The notes beneath the pieces are model-generated. The model did not search any database and was not told the origin of the DNA. It worked only from the letters and a program-made list of their open reading frames with translations. From an uncultured Lutibacter sp. (GTDB lineage Bacteria > Bacteroidota > Bacteroidia > Flavobacteriales > Flavobacteriaceae): DNA of 64,000 nt. Numbering within the stretch: position 1 is the stretch's first letter; every line of letters starts with the position of its first letter. The DNA is taken from the NCBI RefSeq assembly GCF_947495725.1, contig NZ_CANLZZ010000002.1, positions 124,001 through 188,000 of the forward strand. Reading direction: 5' to 3'. The position numbers were made by a program, and so were the translations under genes. Shown here piece by piece: positions 17,743-27,021 of the stretch.

Positions 17743-17884
17743 TTTATTGAAAAAAACTATTTAATAATTTTGCAACCTTTATAATCAAAATAGTTAGGGT
17801 TTAATGGTTTTTTAATGTAAAAAGTTTATTGTTTTTTTAACAATTGCAACTATATAAGTTATTTAAACTACTAATAAAACGATG

Positions 17885-17892
17885 TATATTTG
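17885..17892 (+). promoter_or_regulatory. Predicted -7 element of the TerB-DnaJ gene
   Basis: TATATTTG matches TAnnTTTG and stands 16 bases before the ATG. A second TAATTTTG at 17765-17772 on the same strand could give a longer leader. The rest of the 167-base gap shows nothing else. Confidence 0.5.
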
Positions 17893-17908
17893 AACTTTAA
17901 TTTTATTT

Positions 17909-18649
17909 ATGGGAAATTTTGTAAAATGGCTGGGTGCTGGATTGGGTTTTACCTTTGGAGGACCAATTGGTAGTGTTTTAGGTTATGTAGTAGGAAGTTT
18001 TATTGATGGTTTTACTTCGGCAGATGTGGAAAGAGCTAGAACTTATAAAACTTCAAGTAGAAATGCACAATCAGGTGATTTTGAAATAAGTTTGTTACTG
18101 CTTTCAGCAACTGTTATAAAATCGGATGGGAAAATTGATCAACGCGAACTTAATTATGTTCGAAGTCATTTTAAAAGCATGTACGGAGAAGAGAGAGCTA
18201 GTCATGCATTTAAGCTTTTTAAAGGGTTTATTAAAAACAATAATATTTCAACAAGACAGGTTTGCTTACAAATAAGGCAAAATATGACCCATGCTTCTCG
18301 TTTACAACTCATTCATTTTTTGTTTGGAATTGCAAAATCCGATGGAATTGTAACGGAACCTGAAGTAAATACAATTAAAACTATTGCGAGTTATTTATAT
18401 ATCAGTCAGCAAGATTTTGAATCTATTAAAGCAATGTTTTATGATAGTTCAGAAAGTTCATATACTATTTTGGAAATTGAAAAATCGGCAACTAACGATG
18501 AAGTTAAAAAAGCATATAGAAAAATGGTAAAAAAATACCATCCCGATAAATTACAACATTTAGGAGATGAGCATGTAAAAGGAGCAGAAGAAAAATTTAA
18601 ACAAGTACAAAAAGCTTACGAACAAATTCAAAAAGAACGAGGTATTTAA
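17909..18649 (+). CDS. TerB and DnaJ domain protein, DjlA-like
   Basis: A 246-residue co-chaperone. It begins with a glycine-rich hydrophobic segment (about 5-30, GxxxG spacing) that may insert in the membrane. A TerB-type helical domain (about 50-175) contains two K-x-D-G-x-I/V motifs, and a C-terminal J domain contains KKYHPDKL, the HPD that stimulates DnaK. This order matches DjlA, which is membrane-anchored. It stands alone before a duplicated intergenic element. Confidence 0.9.
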   Translation: MGNFVKWLGAGLGFTFGGPIGSVLGYVVGSFIDGFTSADVERARTYKTSSRNAQSGDFEISLLLLSATVIKSDGKIDQRELNYVRSHFKSMYGEERASHAFKLFKGFIKNNNISTRQVCLQIRQNMTHASRLQLIHFLFGIAKSDGIVTEPEVNTIKTIASYLYISQQDFESIKAMFYDSSESSYTILEIEKSATNDEVKKAYRKMVKKYHPDKLQHLGDEHVKGAEEKFKQVQKAYEQIQKERGI

Positions 18650-18763
18650 TTTTTCCTTTTTTTGTGACCAATTAAAAAAAGCTGTGTCTTATCAATTGGT
18701 TAGTGATTAGTTAAAGGGATACAATTAGACCCCAAAGTTTAAATGTTGACCCCGAGATTAAGG

Positions 18764-18791
18764 AAGCGTCTTTTTTAAGACGCTTTTTTTT
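18764..18791 (+). terminator. Terminator in unit 1
   Basis: A nine-pair stem AAGCGTCTT/AAGACGCTT with a TTTT loop, followed by eight consecutive T after the C. It can end the TerB-DnaJ transcript. Confidence 0.85.
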
Positions 18792-18878
18792 GTTTTTAAT
18801 GTGACTTATTTAAAATTGTGGTGTCATAAGGTAGGTTAGTGATTAGTTAAAGGGATTAATATTTCCCTGAGATTAAGG

Positions 18879-18905
18879 AAGCGTCTTTTTTAAGACGCTT
18901 TTTTT
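18879..18905. terminator. Terminator in unit 2
   Basis: The same nine-pair stem and T run as in unit 1. It abuts the stop codon of the convergent metallophosphoesterase and may serve both directions. Confidence 0.8.
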
Positions 18906-19794
18906 ATTTTAAATAACTATCAATATCCTTAGGTCCTTCTAATATAGTTCTAACAATTTGAAGAGTACCATCTTTAGTTGAAATGGTATGCCATTTTATA
19001 AGGAAAATTTGCATGTCTACAATTTCAATTCCAGTAATAGATCTTGGGTGAACACAACTTCCATCATTAAAATACGGTAATTCATCTGGTTCTGGAAATC
19101 GTGGTCTGTGAGTATGGCCTGCAATAACCATTTGGTTATTATTACTGTCAATCCATTTTTTTAAACGTTTTTCAACTCTTAAAAGTTCTTTAAAATTTTT
19201 AGCCGGACTTGTTGGGTCTTTAATTCCAAGTATTTGCAAAGGTTTCCATAATACTCTTACTAAAAATCTACTCCATTTCCATAATACATAATTAAAAAAG
19301 TCGGCCTGATGTCCATGTATTAATAAAATGTTTTTTTCAAATCCTTCAACGTCTAAAATAATACTTTCGTTAAACTTTAAACCTTTTAATAAATCTTTAT
19401 CTGTTGAGGTTATTTCATCAAAATAAGAGCCTAATAATTTATCAACTTTTTTATCTTTTCTTAAAACCATATCATGATTTCCCCAAATCATATGAAGTTT
19501 TCCTTTTAAATGAAAGTCCCTTAGCAGTAAAAATACATTTTGATGAGCTTTAAAAATTTCATTAAAATTTCTATTTTCCCAAAGCTCAATTCCATCACCT
19601 AACTCTATATAAGTAAAATCCTTTTCGTAATAGTTTCTTAAAGCATGAAAGTAAATGTTTCTATTATGGGTAAAATCATCGGCATAACTATTATCACCTC
19701 TATGGCAATCGCTAAAAAACACAAATTTTGAATCACAATTCAAAGGAATTTTCTTAGCATTTTTATAAGAATTTGAGATAATTTGTTGAATCAT
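18904..19794 (-). CDS. Metallophosphoesterase
   Basis: A 296-residue calcineurin-like phosphoesterase. The dinuclear-metal motifs occur in order: FSDCHRGD (about 28-35), ELGDGIE (Gly-Asp, about 64-70), WGNHD (about 104-108), HGHQADF and GHTHRP. It has no signal peptide. The general domain order resembles UDP-2,3-diacylglucosamine hydrolase-like and Ser/Thr-phosphatase-like proteins, but I cannot assign a substrate. The gene is convergent with the duplicated element and divergent from ileS. Confidence 0.88.
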   Translation of the reverse strand: MIQQIISNSYKNAKKIPLNCDSKFVFFSDCHRGDNSYADDFTHNRNIYFHALRNYYEKDFTYIELGDGIELWENRNFNEIFKAHQNVFLLLRDFHLKGKLHMIWGNHDMVLRKDKKVDKLLGSYFDEITSTDKDLLKGLKFNESIILDVEGFEKNILLIHGHQADFFNYVLWKWSRFLVRVLWKPLQILGIKDPTSPAKNFKELLRVEKRLKKWIDSNNNQMVIAGHTHRPRFPEPDELPYFNDGSCVHPRSITGIEIVDMQIFLIKWHTISTKDGTLQIVRTILEGPKDIDSYLK

Positions 19795-19939
19795 TTTTAA
19801 AATGAGTTTTGTTTTAGGTATAAACTTAAAATAAAACTTCTAAAATCGATTATTTAATCAGGTATTTTTTGCTATTTATAACACTATTATTTTGAAGAAA
19901 ATACGTAATTTCGCAAACTAATTGAATTAAGGGTAAAAA

Positions 19940-22900
19940 ATGAGTAAAAAATTTAGAGAATATAAAGGATTGAACCTCACTAAAGTAGCCAATGAGACTT
20001 TAGCGTTTTGGGAAGCAGAGAATATTTTCGAAAAAAGTATAGCTACAAGAGATGAAAATAAACCATATGTATTTTTTGAAGGACCACCTTCAGCTAATGG
20101 TTTACCTGGTATTCATCACGTTATGGCACGTGCTATTAAAGACATATTTTGTCGTTATAAAACCTTGCAAGGCTTTCAAGTAAAACGAAAAGCAGGTTGG
20201 GATACTCACGGACTACCTATTGAATTAGGTGTTGAAAAAGAATTGGGTATAACCAAAGAAGATATAGGTAAAAAAATAACAATTGAAGATTATAATCAAG
20301 CGTGTAGAACTGCAGTAATGCGTTATACCGATGTTTGGAACGATCTTACAAAACGTGTGGGTTATTGGGTAGATATGGAAGATCCATACGTAACCTACAA
20401 GCCAAAATACATGGAAACAGTATGGTGGCTGTTAGCTCAAATGTATAAGAAAGATTTAATTTACAAAGGTTATACAATTCAACCATATTCACCAAAAGCA
20501 GGTACTGGTTTAAGTTCTCACGAATTAAATCAGCCGGGAACTTACCAAGATGTAACGGATACAACTGCTGTTGCACAGTTTAAAGCTGTAAAAAATACAT
20601 TGCCAGAATTTTTACAAAAAGTAGATGGAGATGTACACTTTTTAGCATGGACAACAACTCCTTGGACATTACCTTCAAATACAGCCTTAACTGTAGGGAA
20701 GAAGATAGAATATGTATTGGTAAAATCATTTAACCAATATACTTTTGAACCAATAAATGTTGTTTTAGCTAAAAATTTAGTTGGTAAACAATTCGGTAAA
20801 AAATTCTTTGCTGTTGAAAATGAAGCCTTACTTTCTGAATACAAAGCAAATGATAAAAAAATTCCATTTATAATAGTTCAAGAATTTAAGGGAGCTGATA
20901 TTTTAGAATCTAAATATGAACAATTATTAGCATATACACTACCGTATCAAAACCCAGAAAATGCTTTTAGAGTAATTGCCGGAGATTTTGTAACTACTGA
21001 GGATGGTACTGGAATTGTGCATACTGCTCCAACATTTGGTGCAGATGATGCAATGGTTGCAAAACAAGCATCTCCAGAAGTACCACCAATGTTAGTGTTA
21101 GATGATAACGGTAATCCTGTCCCGTTAGTTGATTTACAAGGAAGATTCACTAAGCATATGGGTGAATTTGCGGGTAAGTATGTTAAAAACGAATATTACA
21201 ATGATGGTGAAGCTCCAGAACGTTCATTAGATGTTGAAATTTCGATAAAATTAAAAGAAGAAAATAAAGCATTTCACGTAGAAAAATATCGTCATAGTTA
21301 CCCACATTGTTGGAGAACAGACAAGCCAGTTTTATACTATCCATTAGATTCTTGGTTTGTAAAAGTTACGGAAAAACGTGACAGAATGTTTGATTTAAAT
21401 GAAACAATAAACTGGAAACCAAAATCAACAGGAGAAGGTCGTTTTGGAAACTGGTTAAAAAACGCAAACGATTGGAATTTATCACGTTCTCGTTTTTGGG
21501 GGATTCCATTACCAATTTGGAGAACTGAAGACGGAACCGAAGAAATTATGATAGGTTCTGTTGAGGAATTAAAAGCTGAAATGAAAAAATCTGTAGAAGC
21601 AGGTTTAATGAAGGAAGATATTTTTGCTGATTTTGAAGTTGGAAACATGAGTGAAGAAAACTATGATAAAATAGATCTTCATAAAAATGTGGTTGATGGA
21701 GTAATCTTAGTTTCGCCAAAAGGACAACCAATGAAACGTGAAAGCGATTTAATTGATGTTTGGTTCGATTCTGGTTCTATGCCTTATGCACAATGGCATT
21801 ACCCATTTGAAAATAAAGAATTAATAGACGAGAAAAAATTCTTCCCTGCAGATTTTATTGCTGAAGGGGTTGATCAAACTCGTGGTTGGTTTTATACATT
21901 ACACGCAATTGCAACAATGGTTTTTGATTCTGTTGCTTATAAAAACGTGGTTTCTAATGGTTTAGTTTTAGATAAGGAAGGCAAAAAAATGTCTAAACGT
22001 TTAGGAAACGCTGTAGATCCATTTGAAACAATGGATAAATATGGAGCAGATGCTACACGTTGGTATATGATTTCAAATGCAAACCCTTGGGATAATTTAA
22101 AATTTGATGTTGATGGAATTGATGAAGTGCGTAGAAAATTCTTTGGAACTCTATACAATACTTATTCTTTCTTTTCATTATATGCAAATTTGGATAATTT
22201 TACTTATGCCGAAGATGAAATAGCTATTAAAAATAGACCAGAGATTGATCGTTGGGTACTGTCGGAATTAAATACGTTAATAAAAAATGTCGAAAAGTTT
22301 TATGAAGAGTATGAGCCAACAAAAGCGGCACGTGCAATTCAAGAATTTGTTGGTGAAAATTTAAGTAATTGGTTTGTTCGTTTAAGTAGAAGACGTTTTT
22401 GGAAAGGAGAGTATGGGCAAGATAAAATTTCGGCTTATCAAACGTTATATACTTGTATGCTAACAGTGGCCAAATTAGGTTCGCCAATAGCACCATTTTT
22501 TATGGATAATCTTTACAAAGATTTAATATCCGTATCGGGAAAAGAAAATTTTGAATCTATACATTTAGGTGAATTTCCAAAAAGCAATGAAGATTTAATT
22601 GATAATAAATTAGAACATAAAATGCAACAGGCTCAAAAAATATGTTCAATGGTTTTATCGTTACGTAAAAAGGAAATGATAAAAGTACGTCAACCATTAC
22701 AACGTATTATGATTCCTGTTTTAAATGAAGAAGATCGAGAAGAAATTTTGGCTGTTGAAAACTTAATTAAATCGGAAGTAAATGTTAAAGAAATTGAGTT
22801 AATAGATGATGCCTCAGGTATTTTAGTAAAGACTATAAAGCCTAATTTTAAAGTACTTGGGCCAAGGTTTGGAAAAGATATGCGTTTTGTTGGTCAAGCT

Positions 22901-23347
22901 ATCCAGAATTTAACTCAAGAAGAAATAGCAATTGTTGAAAAACAAGGAGAAATTTCTATTAAAATAAATGAAAAATTAGTAAATTTAGCACTAGAAGAAG
23001 TGGAAATTACTTCTCAGGATATTGAAGGTTGGTTGGTAGCAAATCAAGGTAGTTTAACGGTTGCTTTAGATGTTACCATTACAGAAGAGTTGCGTGGAGA
23101 AGGGAATGCGAGAGAACTAATAAACAGGGTTCAAAATTTAAGAAAAGAAACAGGTTTAGAAGTAAACGATAGAATTCAACTGATTATTCAAAAAAATGAT
23201 ATATTAGAGCGTTCTATACAAGCGAACGAAGCATATATAAAAACAGAAACTTTGACAAGCGAGTTAGTGTTTAAAGATCTTTTAGAAAAAGGCACGGAAA
23301 TTGCTTTTGATGATGTAAACACTAAAATATTAATTGAAAAAATTTAA
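19940..23347 (+). CDS. ileS: Isoleucyl-tRNA synthetase, type 2 with GXHH signature
   Basis: IleRS charges tRNA-Ile. At 1135 residues it has the size of the eukaryote-like type 2 enzymes. The class I HIGH region reads GLPGIHHVMAR, so the four signature residues (about 57-60) are GIHH instead of HxGH. KMSKR is at about 683-687. An editing domain with TTTPWTLPSNTAL is present. The GXHH rearrangement is known in some type 2 IleRS and associated with very high mupirocin resistance. A DksA-like gene follows within five bases. Confidence 0.97.
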   Translation: MSKKFREYKGLNLTKVANETLAFWEAENIFEKSIATRDENKPYVFFEGPPSANGLPGIHHVMARAIKDIFCRYKTLQGFQVKRKAGWDTHGLPIELGVEKELGITKEDIGKKITIEDYNQACRTAVMRYTDVWNDLTKRVGYWVDMEDPYVTYKPKYMETVWWLLAQMYKKDLIYKGYTIQPYSPKAGTGLSSHELNQPGTYQDVTDTTAVAQFKAVKNTLPEFLQKVDGDVHFLAWTTTPWTLPSNTALTVGKKIEYVLVKSFNQYTFEPINVVLAKNLVGKQFGKKFFAVENEALLSEYKANDKKIPFIIVQEFKGADILESKYEQLLAYTLPYQNPENAFRVIAGDFVTTEDGTGIVHTAPTFGADDAMVAKQASPEVPPMLVLDDNGNPVPLVDLQGRFTKHMGEFAGKYVKNEYYNDGEAPERSLDVEISIKLKEENKAFHVEKYRHSYPHCWRTDKPVLYYPLDSWFVKVTEKRDRMFDLNETINWKPKSTGEGRFGNWLKNANDWNLSRSRFWGIPLPIWRTEDGTEEIMIGSVEELKAEMKKSVEAGLMKEDIFADFEVGNMSEENYDKIDLHKNVVDGVILVSPKGQPMKRESDLIDVWFDSGSMPYAQWHYPFENKELIDEKKFFPADFIAEGVDQTRGWFYTLHAIATMVFDSVAYKNVVSNGLVLDKEGKKMSKRLGNAVDPFETMDKYGADATRWYMISNANPWDNLKFDVDGIDEVRRKFFGTLYNTYSFFSLYANLDNFTYAEDEIAIKNRPEIDRWVLSELNTLIKNVEKFYEEYEPTKAARAIQEFVGENLSNWFVRLSRRRFWKGEYGQDKISAYQTLYTCMLTVAKLGSPIAPFFMDNLYKDLISVSGKENFESIHLGEFPKSNEDLIDNKLEHKMQQAQKICSMVLSLRKKEMIKVRQPLQRIMIPVLNEEDREEILAVENLIKSEVNVKEIELIDDASGILVKTIKPNFKVLGPRFGKDMRFVGQAIQNLTQEEIAIVEKQGEISIKINEKLVNLALEEVEITSQDIEGWLVANQGSLTVALDVTITEELRGEGNARELINRVQNLRKETGLEVNDRIQLIIQKNDILERSIQANEAYIKTETLTSELVFKDLLEKGTEIAFDDVNTKILIEKI

Positions 23348-23351
23348 TACT

Positions 23352-23729
23352 ATGAATGAAAATAATAGATATTCCGATACAGATTTAGCCGAGTTTAAAG
23401 ATATTATAAAAGATAAAATAGCTCATGCGGAGGAAGACCTAAATTTATTAAAAAGTTCATTTAAAAACGATAGTAATAACGGTACTGACGATACTTCCCC
23501 AACTTTTAAAGCTTTTGAAGAAGGATCAGAAACTATGTCTAAAGAAGCAAATGTTCAATTGGCAATTAGACAAGAAAAGTTTATTAGAGATTTAAAAAAT
23601 GCTTTAGTTCGAATTGAAAATAAAACCTATGGTATTTGCCGTGTTACAGGAAAACTTATTCAAAAAGAACGTTTAAAATTAGTTCCTCATGCTACATTAA
23701 GTATTGAGGCAAAAAACATGCAATCGTAA
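23352..23729 (+). CDS. TraR/DksA-family protein lacking the zinc cysteines
   Basis: A 125-residue protein with an N-terminal coiled coil (about 10-75) and a C-terminal globule YGICRVTGKLIQKERL typical of the DksA/TraR family. Only one of the four zinc-binding cysteines remains, a known variant in Bacteroidota. DksA proteins reach through the RNA polymerase secondary channel. I start at the ATG at 23352; a TTG at 23334 lies inside ileS. It is probably co-transcribed with ileS. Confidence 0.9.
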   Translation: MNENNRYSDTDLAEFKDIIKDKIAHAEEDLNLLKSSFKNDSNNGTDDTSPTFKAFEEGSETMSKEANVQLAIRQEKFIRDLKNALVRIENKTYGICRVTGKLIQKERLKLVPHATLSIEAKNMQS

Positions 23730-23753
23730 GTAAATTAACATTTTTATTATTAA

Positions 23754-23783
23754 GAAGCTTCTTTTAAAGAAGCTTCATTTTTT
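23754..23783 (+). terminator. Terminator between the DksA-like gene and lspA
   Basis: GAAGCTTCTTT pairs with AAAGAAGCTTC, followed by ATTTTTT. The stem also contains the self-complementary GAAGCTTC. lspA starts 22 bases later, so some readthrough or a very short promoter region must serve it. Confidence 0.8.
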
Positions 23784-23804
23784 ATACTAGTACCTGAAAA
23801 ACCA

Positions 23805-24425
23805 TTGAAATTGAAAAAATCTTTAATTATTATAATAACAGTTTTGCTAATAGATCAAATTAGTAAAATATATATAAAAACTAATTTTTTGTATGGAGAA
23901 GAAGTAGTTGTTTTTGATTGGTTTAGAATTCATTTTATTGAAAATAATGGTATGGCTTGGGGAGCCGAGTTAGGTGGTAAAACAGGGAAATTATTTTTAA
24001 CTGTTTTTAGGTTATTCGCTATTGTAGGTATAGGTTACTGGTTACATAGTTCAATTAAAAAAAGTGCTCCGGGAGTTTTAGTTATTGCTATTTCGTTAAT
24101 TTTTGCTGGTGCAATGGGTAATATTATTGATTCAGTTTTTTACGGTGTTATTTTCGATACCCCAAACAATGGAGTTGCTACGCTTTTTGCCGATGAACCT
24201 TATGGTAAATTATTGTTTGGTAAAGTTGTAGATATGCTTTATTTTCCAATTTGGAGTGGGGACTTACCAAGTTGGATTCCTATTTGGGGTGGTAGACCAT
24301 TTACTTTCTTTAATGCAATTTTTAATGTAGCAGATGCAGCTATTTCAATAGCTGTTGGTATTTTAATAGTTTTCAATAAAAAAGCTTTTCCAAAGGAAGA
24401 AGAATCAATGGAGATTACGGATTAA
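23805..24425 (+). CDS. lspA: Lipoprotein signal peptidase (signal peptidase II)
   Basis: An inner-membrane aspartyl protease that removes lipoprotein signal peptides. The motifs LLIDQISKIYIK (first helix), ENNGMAWG, GNIIDSVFYG (first catalytic Asp) and FNVADAAISI (second Asp) are all there. At 206 residues it is longer than the E. coli enzyme because of an insert between the two catalytic motifs, usual in Bacteroidota. No ATG is available: it begins with TTG at 23805 or 23811. Its last 11 bases overlap the convergent sulfatase gene. Confidence 0.95.
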   Translation: MKLKKSLIIIITVLLIDQISKIYIKTNFLYGEEVVVFDWFRIHFIENNGMAWGAELGGKTGKLFLTVFRLFAIVGIGYWLHSSIKKSAPGVLVIAISLIFAGAMGNIIDSVFYGVIFDTPNNGVATLFADEPYGKLLFGKVVDMLYFPIWSGDLPSWIPIWGGRPFTFFNAIFNVADAAISIAVGILIVFNKKAFPKEEESMEITD

Positions 24426-25755
24426 TCTCTGCTAGTTTTATAACCAATTCATCCTTTATTTTACTATCACTTTCGTTTAATGGAAGATTATTTACTCTTA
24501 GTAAATCTTTTGTTTCAAAAGGTTTTTCGTTTAGATTGAATAAAGATTCTGAACCATCATCAAATAGGATGTATTTATGGGTTTTATTTCTAACAGTTTT
24601 ACTTAGTAAATTTGAATTTCCTTCCATTTCTGAGTAAATATAGTCTCTTTTTCCTTCACTAGTTGTAGATAATAATTCATGAAAACTGAAACTGTCGTTA
24701 ATGTTTGAAACATTAATGCCTGCTAAATTAGCAATTGTAGCATATAAATCTGTTAGGTTAATTAGTGCATCTTCAGTATCATTTATTCTAGCAACATTTT
24801 TACCCGAAATTATCATTGGTACATTAATTCCACCTTCATAAAGAGATCCTTTTGCTCGTTTAGAATTATATTCTTGGGCAACTGCTCCGGGTGTTCCGTT
24901 GTCACCAATAAAAATAATAACAGTATTTTCTTTTTCTTCAGAAGTCATACTTCCTAAAAGACGTCCAATTTCAGTATCCATTGCTTCTAACATTGCTAAA
25001 TAGTAGGGCATTGGATTTGCTTTAATACTTGCCTCATCGGTTGGTAAAAAGCCTTTCGAATGTAATTCGTTTGGTGGTAAATGAAATGGCGTATGAGGGG
25101 CATTGTAAGCTAACCATAAAAACCAAGGATCGGTTTGGTCTTTAACCCAGTTTATTGCTAAATCGGTATATTTTGTTGTGTTATAATCAGTTGAATTGGT
25201 GGTTTCACCATTTATATTTAAACTCCAATTATTGTAATCTTTTAAAGAACCGATTAACGAACCAGCATAATAATCAATTTCCATTTGGCTAGGATGATTA
25301 CTATCTTTAGATAAATGCCATTTTCCAATTACGGCATTACTATATTTATTTTCTAAATTCTGATTTATGTACTTTTGAATTGATGTTTCAGAGGTGGAAA
25401 GTACATCATCAACCTTAACTACATTTGTTCGAAAGCCATATTTACCTGTTAAAATTGTTGCTCTTGTAGGCGTACATGTTGGGTTAGACCATACGTTGGT
25501 GAATTTTACACCACTTTTTATTATATTTTCTAAAGTTGGCATTATAGGTTTTTGACTCCCAATGTTGTAGCCAGGTGTTGCATCAAGACCCATATCATCA
25601 GCTATTATTAAAAGAATATTTGGTTTATTATTTTCACCTTCTAGTTCGGTTAAATTTGTATTTGTGTCAACAATATGTTCAATTTCATTGCTATTTGAAC
25701 ATGAAATTATTACACTAAATTGTACGAATATTAAGTATTTAAGCAGCTTTTTCAT
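24415..25755 (-). CDS. Exported lipoprotein sulfatase
   Basis: A 446-residue type I sulfatase. The lipobox VIISC puts a lipidated Cys at about residue 19. Metal-binding IADDMG is at about 51-56. The formylglycine motif is C94-T-P-T-R98, followed by the conserved ATILTGKYG. IGKWHLS and FIGDNGTPG complete the active site. It is expected on the outer face of the cell or in the periplasm, cleaving sulfate from a glycan. It follows two DUF1566 genes by five bases and must be a single operon with them. Substrate unknown. Confidence 0.93.
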   Translation of the reverse strand: MKKLLKYLIFVQFSVIISCSNSNEIEHIVDTNTNLTELEGENNKPNILLIIADDMGLDATPGYNIGSQKPIMPTLENIIKSGVKFTNVWSNPTCTPTRATILTGKYGFRTNVVKVDDVLSTSETSIQKYINQNLENKYSNAVIGKWHLSKDSNHPSQMEIDYYAGSLIGSLKDYNNWSLNINGETTNSTDYNTTKYTDLAINWVKDQTDPWFLWLAYNAPHTPFHLPPNELHSKGFLPTDEASIKANPMPYYLAMLEAMDTEIGRLLGSMTSEEKENTVIIFIGDNGTPGAVAQEYNSKRAKGSLYEGGINVPMIISGKNVARINDTEDALINLTDLYATIANLAGINVSNINDSFSFHELLSTTSEGKRDYIYSEMEGNSNLLSKTVRNKTHKYILFDDGSESLFNLNEKPFETKDLLRVNNLPLNESDSKIKDELVIKLAEINP

Positions 25756-25760
25756 AAAGT

Positions 25761-27005
25761 CTAATTAATTGTTCTTACGCAACGAACATAATTATATACA
25801 TACCTAACATCTCCTTGTGGACCAAAAAATTGAGGATAATCATTTTTATTACCACTTTTAGGATCACTACGTTGACAGCCAGCTCCATGAACATCCATTA
25901 AAGTGCCATTCATTTTTCCTTGTCCAGTTCCAAAGGCAATATAAACGGCGGAAGAATATGGATTTGCACCATCCAAATGGCTTGTTCCAGTCCAATAAAA
26001 TGGATATTGACCTTCGTTTCCATCAGGGTCAGTAATTTCGGTGCATTCAAAAAGTGGGTCAATGGCAGGTGAGTTGCTAGTTTTTGGAGACCGGTTGTAA
26101 TCTACAATACTTTGTAATTCTTTTGCATTTGGTAAACGCCAATCCGATTTGTTTCCAAGTGTTAAACCTTGCGCATATGCTAAAGATTCTTCCCAATTTC
26201 TAGAAGTTCCATCATCAGATTTTTGCCACATTAAACCAGTTGATAAATCACTTATAGTTCCATCTCCATTATCAATAAAATTGTTTTTACCATAATTAGT
26301 ATTTCCTCTAACCATTCTAAAATACATTTTGTTTGCTGCACCAGAACTTGGTTTAAATTTAGGATATCCTTTTATGCGACCATCAATAAAATTTACGCCA
26401 AAAACAGTTTCAATATTTATCATTGTTGTTGAAACATATTCGGTTGAAGACCAAGTTTGAGCATCAATTTCTCGTTCGCCAATTGAAGTATCACCTAATT
26501 TTTGAGTAAAGTAATTAGTGTCTATAAACAAATCTATCGCTACTTCACCTTTTACTTTACCTGAAAATAGTATTAGTGAATATAATTCTTTTATGGTTGG
26601 AACCCTCCAATCATTATAACCTCCTAAAGTTGAGTTGGACGCTTTTGTATACGCTTCAGTAAATGAAATTTTTTCACCCATATCTTGTTCCCACATTAAT
26701 CCGGTTACGTTATCTGTTATAGTTCCATTTCCATTATTTGTATACGAAGGTTGATTTCCGCTGTAGTTAGCATCTTGTCCAAAAAAAGAATCGTTTGTAC
26801 CTGGTTTTGAAATTATTGCATCATTGTTGTAATAATCGGTTACGCCGGTATCTACAATTGAGTATGGTTTATCTGGAGTTGGTAATTCAATAACTTTGTC
26901 GTTTTCATTATCTTGGTTATTTATATTAGCATCATCATTATTGTTTTCACAAGAAATAAGGAATACAAATAATAAACCTAAAAAGGTAAATTTATTAAGT
27001 TTCAT
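25761..27005 (-). CDS. DUF1566 (Lcl_C) lipoprotein, two domains
   Basis: A 414-residue lipoprotein (LISCENN, lipidated Cys at about 19) with a low-complexity Asn/Asp linker and two DUF1566 domains. Each is marked by GTITDNVTGLMWEQ or GTISDLSTGLMWQK and then DWRVPTIKELYSL or DWRLPNAKELQSI. The domain belongs to the C-type-lectin-like fold clan that also contains formylglycine-generating enzymes. It is a close paralog of the upstream gene and lies directly before the sulfatase. The function is not established. Confidence 0.85.
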   Translation of the reverse strand: MKLNKFTFLGLLFVFLISCENNNDDANINNQDNENDKVIELPTPDKPYSIVDTGVTDYYNNDAIISKPGTNDSFFGQDANYSGNQPSYTNNGNGTITDNVTGLMWEQDMGEKISFTEAYTKASNSTLGGYNDWRVPTIKELYSLILFSGKVKGEVAIDLFIDTNYFTQKLGDTSIGEREIDAQTWSSTEYVSTTMINIETVFGVNFIDGRIKGYPKFKPSSGAANKMYFRMVRGNTNYGKNNFIDNGDGTISDLSTGLMWQKSDDGTSRNWEESLAYAQGLTLGNKSDWRLPNAKELQSIVDYNRSPKTSNSPAIDPLFECTEITDPDGNEGQYPFYWTGTSHLDGANPYSSAVYIAFGTGQGKMNGTLMDVHGAGCQRSDPKSGNKNDYPQFFGPQGDVRYVYNYVRCVRTIN

Positions 27006-27021
27006 ATTTTTTTAATGTTTA

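Larger units (their letters stand above)
18663..18907. repeat. Tandem duplicated intergenic element, two units each ending in a terminator
   Basis: Unit 1 runs about 18663-18799 and unit 2 about 18800-18907; the units begin with TGTGAC 137 bases apart. Shared blocks are GTGTC, a 23-base block (18698-18720 and 18834-18856) and a 37-base block (18754-18790 and 18869-18905), both identical. The spacer between the two blocks is 33 bases in unit 1 and 12 in unit 2. The 37-base block holds the hairpin AAGCGTCTT/AAGACGCTT with a T run. It may be duplicated small RNA, leader or terminator DNA. Confidence 0.8.

Noticed and set aside
19795-19939. T-box or other leader riboswitch before ileS
   Set aside because: No T-box sequence, specifier stem or terminator/antiterminator pair is seen, and the phylum is not known for T-boxes.
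24415-24425. Fusion or frameshift between lspA and the sulfatase
   Set aside because: The genes converge and merely overlap tail to tail by 11 bases; both have complete C-termini.
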